24,986 nt of DNA from an uncultured Cytophagaceae bacterium (lineage in GTDB: Bacteria > Bacteroidota > Bacteroidia > Cytophagales > Spirosomataceae), in contig CAILUB010000074.1 in NCBI GenBank assembly GCA_903837305.1, positions 1-24,986 of the forward strand, given 5' to 3'. The notes beneath the pieces were generated by a model. That model had not been told where the DNA came from. It saw only the letters and a program-made list of their open reading frames with translations, and did not search any database. Shown one piece after another: positions 20,911 to 24,986 of this stretch; the stretch's first letter is position 1, and each line of letters starts with the position of its first letter. Both the position numbers and the translations under genes were made by a program.

Positions 20911-23718
20911 TTAGTTAAAAGGTGATACAATAATTCCTAAAGAGACTACTCGACCTGGTGCGTAGTTTTGGATGATTTGATCTTGGTTTCTGTCGAAAAC
21001 TTGATCTTGGTTACCATCTTGTAAGATGGTATTTCCTTGATTTAGTAAATCACTAACTCCCCCTTTGATCATCAACATTTTAGAAAGTTGCTTAGAGAAA
21101 TTGAAATCAATTACGTTACGAGGCATCTCGAACCAATCTGGATAAGGTGAACCAAAGTTGTTACCAACAGCGAAGATACGCTTACCGATGACGTTGTAAT
21201 TCAGATTAAGCTGAAATCCCTTTTTCGAATCATTATAATTCAAACCAGCGTTGATGATGTAAGGTGACTGACCTTGCAATGGGCGATCATCTGATTGATC
21301 CTTTGCTACTGCATCGTCTAACTTAACACGACTAAAAATATACGTTCCGTTAAATACTAAGCTCGTTTTTCCCAGGAATGAGGATGGATTCGCCGCATTC
21401 AAATTTTTTCTAAACTCTGCCTCTAAACCAGTTGAATAAGCCGATTTCGCATTCGAGAAATTAAGAATTGGATTAGCGCCAGAGGCAAAAACAACTTCAA
21501 TTGGATTAGTAAAATCTTTGTAGAACGCCGCAATACTAATCAACTCAGAAGGAGTAGGATAGAATTCATAACGGAAATCAAAATTTTGAATGTCTGCATT
21601 TTTCAAGGTTGGATTACCTGATACGGTTCTGTTATTCACAAAATCATAGAAAGAGAAAGGAGCTAACTCTCTAAATTCTGGACGATTTAACGTTTTACCA
21701 TAAGCTAAACGAAGCAATGATTTCTCCGTGAAGTTATAGGTCAAGTTCATAGATGGCAATAAATCAAGACGCGTGTTGTCATAATTAATTGCCTTTCCTA
21801 CTAGGTCTGCAGAGTTTAGTTTTTGACTATTTTGCTCTGCACGAATACCTGCGATGGCATTGAATTTCTTTCCTAAAGCATAGTTAACTGATGCGTAAGC
21901 TGCAATTAAATTATTTGTTGCTTTGTAAGAGTCATTCGGGTTAGTTTGCTCATCAATTTTAATTCCAGTTGATGAATTAAAGTTTTGTGGAGAAAATAAC
22001 TGATCGATAGGCAATGTCGTCTGGAATGTAGGTGTTGATTTTACATATCCTATATTTCTAGCACCAAAATTACGTGCCTTATCTTCATAGAAAAGACCCG
22101 TTTTAAAGTCTAATTCCTTATCTGATCCCACTTTTACCTTTTTGTCTACATTCCACGCAGCCGTATAAGAATGCTCATCCATGTTGATGTACGTACGACC
22201 TAAGATAAATGTTTGAGCTGCTCCGTTTGGAATAAATAAACTTGAATTTGTTCCATCCATGTTGTAACGGAAACGTTTGTAATCAGGTTGATTACGGTAG
22301 GCTGAATTATAGCCGACCATCCAATCTGTTTTCAAGCTACCTTCTTGAAATTCATGACGACCTGTTAGCTGACCAGTGTAGATACCACGGAAAACTTGAT
22401 CAAATGAACGAATATCCCAGTTAGATCCATTATCAAATCCTGAACGTTGGATGTATTGATTATTAGATAGTTGATTGAATAGATTCTTAAATTCAAATAC
22501 TGAACCTCCTGGTAACTTAACAGACCAGTTGTGTGAAGCACCTACACGAATAGCATTAGTGAATTGATTGTCTACGAAGGAGAAAATCTCGTCTGGCTCA
22601 CCAGTTGATCCAATTTGAGAATATCCCCAATCATTACGCTCCATGCGGAAAATAGAACGAGTATTTGAATAATTGATACCTGTTACGTTACCAATTTTTA
22701 CATCACCTGCATTTAGCTTAAGGCCTCCAGAAAGAGAAGCGCGGATATCCGGCATAGCTGATGATTGAATAGGTAGCCAGTTGTTTTTAAGTGAAGCACC
22801 GATGGCATCAAGACCCGCTGGCGATGATCCAATTAATGAGGTTCTGTTTACTGGGAAAGACTTAGGTAAATCAAAATAGCCTTGATCGAAACCTGTCCAG
22901 GCTAAATTAGCATTTTTCGATGAGTAGAATTTTTCACCCGTAGTTCCCTCTCTATATGAGCTAGAAACATCTAACGTCAAGAAATTATTTTCTGGAATTG
23001 ACTTCGTAAAGATTTTTACTACACCACCTGCGAATTCACCTGGAATTTCAGCTGATGGTGATTTGAATACCAAAATACGGTCGATTTGACCTGCTGGAAT
23101 GATATCGAATGAGAATGAACGAACGTCCGTCTCCATCGAAGGAGCGAAAGCGTTATTCAACTGAACCGTATTGTAACGTTCGTTTAGTCCACGGATGTTA
23201 ATGAAACGCTCACCGAAGATGGTAACACCCGGAACACGCTTCACCACCTCTGCCGCTGTACGGTCTAGAGTCTTTGTGATTTGTGCGGCTGAAATACCAC
23301 TGACAACTAATTGAGCAGCTTTGATTTCTGAAATAACGGAAACCTCTGTATTGGTTAAACGTTGTGCTACCACTTTAACTTCCGCTAAGGTTGAGGTGGC
23401 TTCAGAAATAGCTAAGTTCAAATCAGTGACTTGACCTGCTTCTACTTTAACTCCTTCATAAATTTTAGAATCGTAACCTACATAAGAGATCTTTAAAGAA
23501 TAAGATCCTGCAGGAAGCTTAGCTATAGAGAAAAACCCATTAATATCAGTTGCTGCGCCTTTATTAATGCCTTGCACTAAGATGGTTGCTCCGATAATGT
23601 CTTCTTTCGTTTTTGCGTCTTTAATAGTTCCACGAAGGGTACCTTCTTGCGCAAATGCCGCTGTTGATAGCGAAATGAATAAAATGATGAGATTGGTGTA
23701 TTTGTAAAATAATTTCAT
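20911..23718 (-). CDS. TonB-dependent outer membrane receptor with CarboxypepD_reg domain
   Basis: A 935-residue receptor. I use the ATG at 23718 (MKLFYKYTNLIILFI); the in-frame TTG at 23751 lies inside the -7 element. Order: signal peptide to about residue 24 (AAFAQ), CarboxypepD_reg-like domain (LRGTIKDAKTKEDIIGATILV), plug with VKRVPGVTIFGERFINIRGL and AGGVVKIFTKS, then a barrel with NRPEFRELAPFSFYDF, a block typical of the TonB-Xanth-Caul type (TIGR01782) rather than SusC. The promoter carries four 11-bp repeats, the clearest array in the window, so regulated uptake of a phosphorus compound is a reasonable inference. The ligand is unknown. Confidence 0.93.
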   Translation of the reverse strand: MKLFYKYTNLIILFISLSTAAFAQEGTLRGTIKDAKTKEDIIGATILVQGINKGAATDINGFFSIAKLPAGSYSLKISYVGYDSKIYEGVKVEAGQVTDLNLAISEATSTLAEVKVVAQRLTNTEVSVISEIKAAQLVVSGISAAQITKTLDRTAAEVVKRVPGVTIFGERFINIRGLNERYNTVQLNNAFAPSMETDVRSFSFDIIPAGQIDRILVFKSPSAEIPGEFAGGVVKIFTKSIPENNFLTLDVSSSYREGTTGEKFYSSKNANLAWTGFDQGYFDLPKSFPVNRTSLIGSSPAGLDAIGASLKNNWLPIQSSAMPDIRASLSGGLKLNAGDVKIGNVTGINYSNTRSIFRMERNDWGYSQIGSTGEPDEIFSFVDNQFTNAIRVGASHNWSVKLPGGSVFEFKNLFNQLSNNQYIQRSGFDNGSNWDIRSFDQVFRGIYTGQLTGRHEFQEGSLKTDWMVGYNSAYRNQPDYKRFRYNMDGTNSSLFIPNGAAQTFILGRTYINMDEHSYTAAWNVDKKVKVGSDKELDFKTGLFYEDKARNFGARNIGYVKSTPTFQTTLPIDQLFSPQNFNSSTGIKIDEQTNPNDSYKATNNLIAAYASVNYALGKKFNAIAGIRAEQNSQKLNSADLVGKAINYDNTRLDLLPSMNLTYNFTEKSLLRLAYGKTLNRPEFRELAPFSFYDFVNNRTVSGNPTLKNADIQNFDFRYEFYPTPSELISIAAFYKDFTNPIEVVFASGANPILNFSNAKSAYSTGLEAEFRKNLNAANPSSFLGKTSLVFNGTYIFSRVKLDDAVAKDQSDDRPLQGQSPYIINAGLNYNDSKKGFQLNLNYNVIGKRIFAVGNNFGSPYPDWFEMPRNVIDFNFSKQLSKMLMIKGGVSDLLNQGNTILQDGNQDQVFDRNQDQIIQNYAPGRVVSLGIIVSPFN

Positions 23719-23748
23719 AAAAATGGAATACTGGTGATTTTGAATACA

Positions 23749-23815
23749 CAAAAGTATCCCCTCTTACAATGGGCTTGGTTAAGCCAATGTTAGGCTTTTG
23801 TTATGGAATTGTTAA
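23749..23815 (-). promoter_or_regulatory. Pho-box-like promoter of the TonB receptor operon, four repeats
   Basis: On the minus strand TTAACA (23815-23810), ATAACA (23804-23799), CTAACA (23793-23788) and TTAACC (23782-23777) follow one another at exactly 11 bp. A 20-bp spacer and a perfect -7 element TACTTTTG (23756-23749) complete it. There is no TTG -33 element, as expected for an activator-dependent promoter. Confidence 0.65.
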
Positions 23816-23848
23816 ATGAGGTTATATGAATTTAACAATTCCATAACA
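23799..23848. repeat. Perfect 19-bp inverted repeat carrying back-to-back Pho-box-like sites
   Basis: Arms 23799-23817 and 23830-23848 are perfect reverse complements with a 12-bp spacer. Each arm, read outward, holds TTAACA and ATAACA 11 bp apart. The left arm is the distal half of the receptor promoter; the right arm points toward the gene at 24044. With the adjoining elements it fills most of the 325-bp gap between genes. Confidence 0.75.
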
Positions 23849-23949
23849 TTGCGATTTTTCGCAGAAAATTTCACTTTTCTGGGCAATTATATGGTACAAT
23901 TTCAAGTTTTTGCATTTTTTATAGAAGAACTTTCTTAGAAAAGTTAAAA

Positions 23950-23994
23950 TTAACACAGATTTAATTGGGAGGTAATGTGAAAGGACTAGTTTTG
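23950..23994 (+). promoter_or_regulatory. Pho-box-like promoter of the small secreted protein gene
   Basis: TTAACA (23950-23955) and TTAATT (23961-23966) are 11 bp apart, then a 20-bp spacer and a perfect -7 element TAGTTTTG (23987-23994). The start codon is at 24044. The leader would contain a perfect 14-bp palindrome CGGAAATATTTCCG (24005-24018) of unknown role. Confidence 0.52.
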
Positions 23995-24043
23995 GGACAA
24001 CAAACGGAAATATTTCCGCCTAAGTTTTTTAAAATCAAGCATT

Positions 24044-24382
24044 ATGAAAAAGTACGTGGTAGCTGCCTTATTATTCGCAGCCAATTTGTCTGTCGTTTCT
24101 GCCGCAAATGGAGCAGAATTATCTCTTCCCGTGAACATCGAATCTGTAGGTAAATTAAAATATAGGGTCTCAGCAAAAGCGGGAGCCACCGTCGTGATCT
24201 ACGATGGAGAAAATAACGAGATTCACAAGGAAGGAATCGCAACGCAAAAATTGTTCAATTTGGCTGGATTGGCTGATGGAAACTACCGCATGGTGGTATT
24301 TGATATCAGAAAAAACGTGATCACAGCTAAGTCGTTTAAGATCAAAACTGAAGTGAAACGCGATATCGTCGCGATGAACTAA
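24044..24382 (+). CDS. Small secreted beta-sandwich protein, function unknown
   Basis: A 112-residue protein with a clear Sec signal peptide (MKKYVVAALLFAANLSVVSAA). The mature 90 residues read as short amphipathic beta strands (KLKYRVSAKAGATVVIYDG, LFNLAGLADGNYRMVVFDI), with the L-x-x-G-x-Y-x-x-x-V pattern seen in DUF3244-like and T9SS C-terminal-type domains. It is too short and ends too basic (KTEVKRDIVAMN) to be sure it is either. It stands alone, divergent from the TonB receptor operon, with its own Pho-box-like promoter, so co-induction is possible. Function is not readable from sequence. Confidence 0.8.
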   Translation: MKKYVVAALLFAANLSVVSAANGAELSLPVNIESVGKLKYRVSAKAGATVVIYDGENNEIHKEGIATQKLFNLAGLADGNYRMVVFDIRKNVITAKSFKIKTEVKRDIVAMN

Positions 24383-24419
24383 TCCCCTGTAAAGCACTAA
24401 ATAGTGAAAAATTAAGGGT

Positions 24420-24448
24420 AAAAAGGCGGACCAGTGGTTCGCCTTTTT
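24420..24448. terminator. Bidirectional terminator between the small secreted protein and the VOC gene
   Basis: Stem AAAAAGGCGGACC / GGTTCGCCTTTTT with loop agt and one G-T pair. The A-run and T-run flank the stem, so it serves both convergent genes. Confidence 0.85.
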
Positions 24449-24466
24449 CTATATAGAGTATTTGAT

Positions 24467-24880
24467 TTAGAGTACTTGATTGAATTCGATAATCTCGCCG
24501 CTTGGCCCCTTCACATTGAAAAAGCGCGTACCATTTTTCCAAAAAGCCAAAAACGTAGGCTCCTTCTCTATCATATCAAATCCAGCGTGCTTCAACGCTT
24601 CGAACGCATAATCCACATCCTCCACGTCTATTGCGAAATGGTCGATGTGACCAACTTTGCGCTGTTTGATTTCGGCTAATTGCTTTTCCGGCATTTGGTA
24701 CAACTCCACAATCACCTCGTTGTTCTTCATCATCACGCAGGTTCCAAAACCACCTTCAAATTCAAAGGGCGATTCCATCACGTTCTCGAAACCAAGGCGT
24801 TCGTAAAAGGGGATAGAGATTTCCATGTTATGTACGGGGATCCCGATGTGCTGGATTTTATGGATAAAGTCGATTTTCAT
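24467..24880 (-). CDS. VOC superfamily protein (glyoxalase/bleomycin-resistance fold)
   Basis: A 137-residue vicinal oxygen chelate protein with two beta-alpha-beta-beta-beta modules. I start at the ATG at 24880 (MKIDFIHKIQHIGIPV); the in-frame TTG at 24901 is less likely. Module 1: IQHIGIPVHNMEISIPFYERLGF with a metal-type His, ending VIVELYQMP. Module 2: GHIDHFAIDVEDVDYAFEAL with His, ending FNVKGPSGEIIEFNQ with Glu. The His/Glu positions match metal-binding glyoxalase I-like members, but the reaction is not specified by this. It is divergent from the gene starting at 24961 with a palindrome in between, which might regulate both. Confidence 0.9.
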   Translation of the reverse strand: MKIDFIHKIQHIGIPVHNMEISIPFYERLGFENVMESPFEFEGGFGTCVMMKNNEVIVELYQMPEKQLAEIKQRKVGHIDHFAIDVEDVDYAFEALKHAGFDMIEKEPTFLAFWKNGTRFFNVKGPSGEIIEFNQVL

Positions 24881-24918
24881 AGCTTTTTGGATTTGATGCA
24901 AAATACGACATTTTGAAA

Positions 24919-24935
24919 ACTTAACACTGTTAAGT
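24919..24935. promoter_or_regulatory. Perfect palindrome, candidate repressor operator
   Basis: ACTTAACA-C-TGTTAAGT is an 8+1+8 perfect inverted repeat. Its right end overlaps a -7-like TATATTTA (24935-24942, 7/8) for the gene starting at 24961, the usual position for an autorepressor operator. It lies 39 bp upstream of the divergent VOC gene. Confidence 0.55.
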
Positions 24936-24960
24936 ATATTTACGCTGTAATTATAAAAAT

Positions 24961-24986
24961 ATGAGCATAGTCGCGAGAAAAGAGAA
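24961..24986 (+). CDS. Start of a new gene, cut by the window end
   Basis: An ATG opens at 24961 and reads MSIVARKE before the window stops. Eight residues do not allow identification. The basic N-terminus and the palindrome just upstream would suit a TetR-type regulator, but this is a guess from context. Confidence 0.4.

Noticed and set aside
23749..23751. TTG start for the TonB receptor
   Set aside because: It overlaps the -7 element TACTTTTG; the ATG at 23718 begins a normal signal peptide.
23830..23879. A second divergent promoter driven by the right arm of the 19-bp inverted repeat
   Set aside because: No TAnnTTTG lies 20 bp downstream; the best candidate, CACTTTTC at 23872-23879, has two mismatches and wrong spacing. 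The gene at 24044 has a better promoter at 23950-23994.
24434..24916. Plus-strand open frames opposite the VOC gene
   Set aside because: They are antisense to a clear VOC reading frame and overlap its terminator.
24921..24926. TTAACA inside the palindrome at 24919-24935 as another Pho-box-like site
   Set aside because: It is only 8 bp from the -7-like element, has no 11-bp partner and is fully explained by the palindrome.
1..24986. tRNA, rRNA, CRISPR, insertion sequences or prophage genes
   Set aside because: Nothing resembling these was seen by reading; the direct repeats present are 11-bp promoter repeats and the GC-rich patch near 523-720.

Overview
The window looks like chromosomal DNA of a Bacteroidota member, probably of the order Cytophagales. 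I infer this from a SusC/SusD pair, CarboxypepD_reg-type TonB receptors, a class II aldolase, a DUF5690 protein, AT-rich intergenic DNA and repeated use of the Bacteroidota -7 promoter element TAnnTTTG. I see no rRNA, tRNA, CRISPR, transposase or phage genes. The window starts inside fbaA and ends eight codons into a new gene.

Layout. 1-1443: the end of fbaA, a GC-rich repeat patch and a pirin. 1446-3531: a two-gene operon of a COG2908 metallophosphoesterase (PlcP/LpxH-like) and a glycosyltransferase. 3540-4908: a secreted calcineurin-like phosphoesterase overlapping a divergent SMR transporter. 4932-5469: a histone H1-like protein. 5487-10325 (minus strand): susC and susD. 10501-13454: an operon of a PhnX-like hydrolase, an FAD amine oxidoreductase and a secreted alkaline phosphatase. 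13445-13885 (minus): a PhnO-like acetyltransferase. 13989-15796: a PhnZ-like HD oxygenase and a DUF5690 transporter. 15770-18373 (minus): a Pit phosphate transporter and a secreted AP-superfamily phosphatase. 18508-23718 (minus): a TonB receptor, a beta-helix lipoprotein and a small lipoprotein. 24044-24986: a small secreted protein, a VOC protein and the start of a new gene beside a perfect palindrome.

How it fits together. Most of the window reads as a phosphorus-acquisition island. It contains two independent C-P bond cleaving enzymes (PhnX-like and PhnZ-like), a PhnO-like N-acetyltransferase, an OPA-like transporter candidate, a Pi importer, three secreted phosphatases or phosphoesterases, and a lipid-remodelling pair that could replace phospholipids with glycolipids.

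The most striking signal is regulatory. Seven promoters share one geometry: TTAACA-like hexamers repeated every 11 bp, then exactly 20 bp, then a -7 element TAnnTTTG (one is TACTTTAG). They precede the metallophosphoesterase/glycosyltransferase operon, the secreted phosphoesterase, the PhnX-like operon, pit, the AP-family phosphatase, the TonB receptor and the small secreted protein. This is the architecture of a Pho box (11-bp direct repeats in E. coli PhoB and B. subtilis PhoP sites) joined to a Bacteroidota core promoter. I propose it as a candidate Pho-regulon operator. The alignment was made by eye and needs a genome-wide test.
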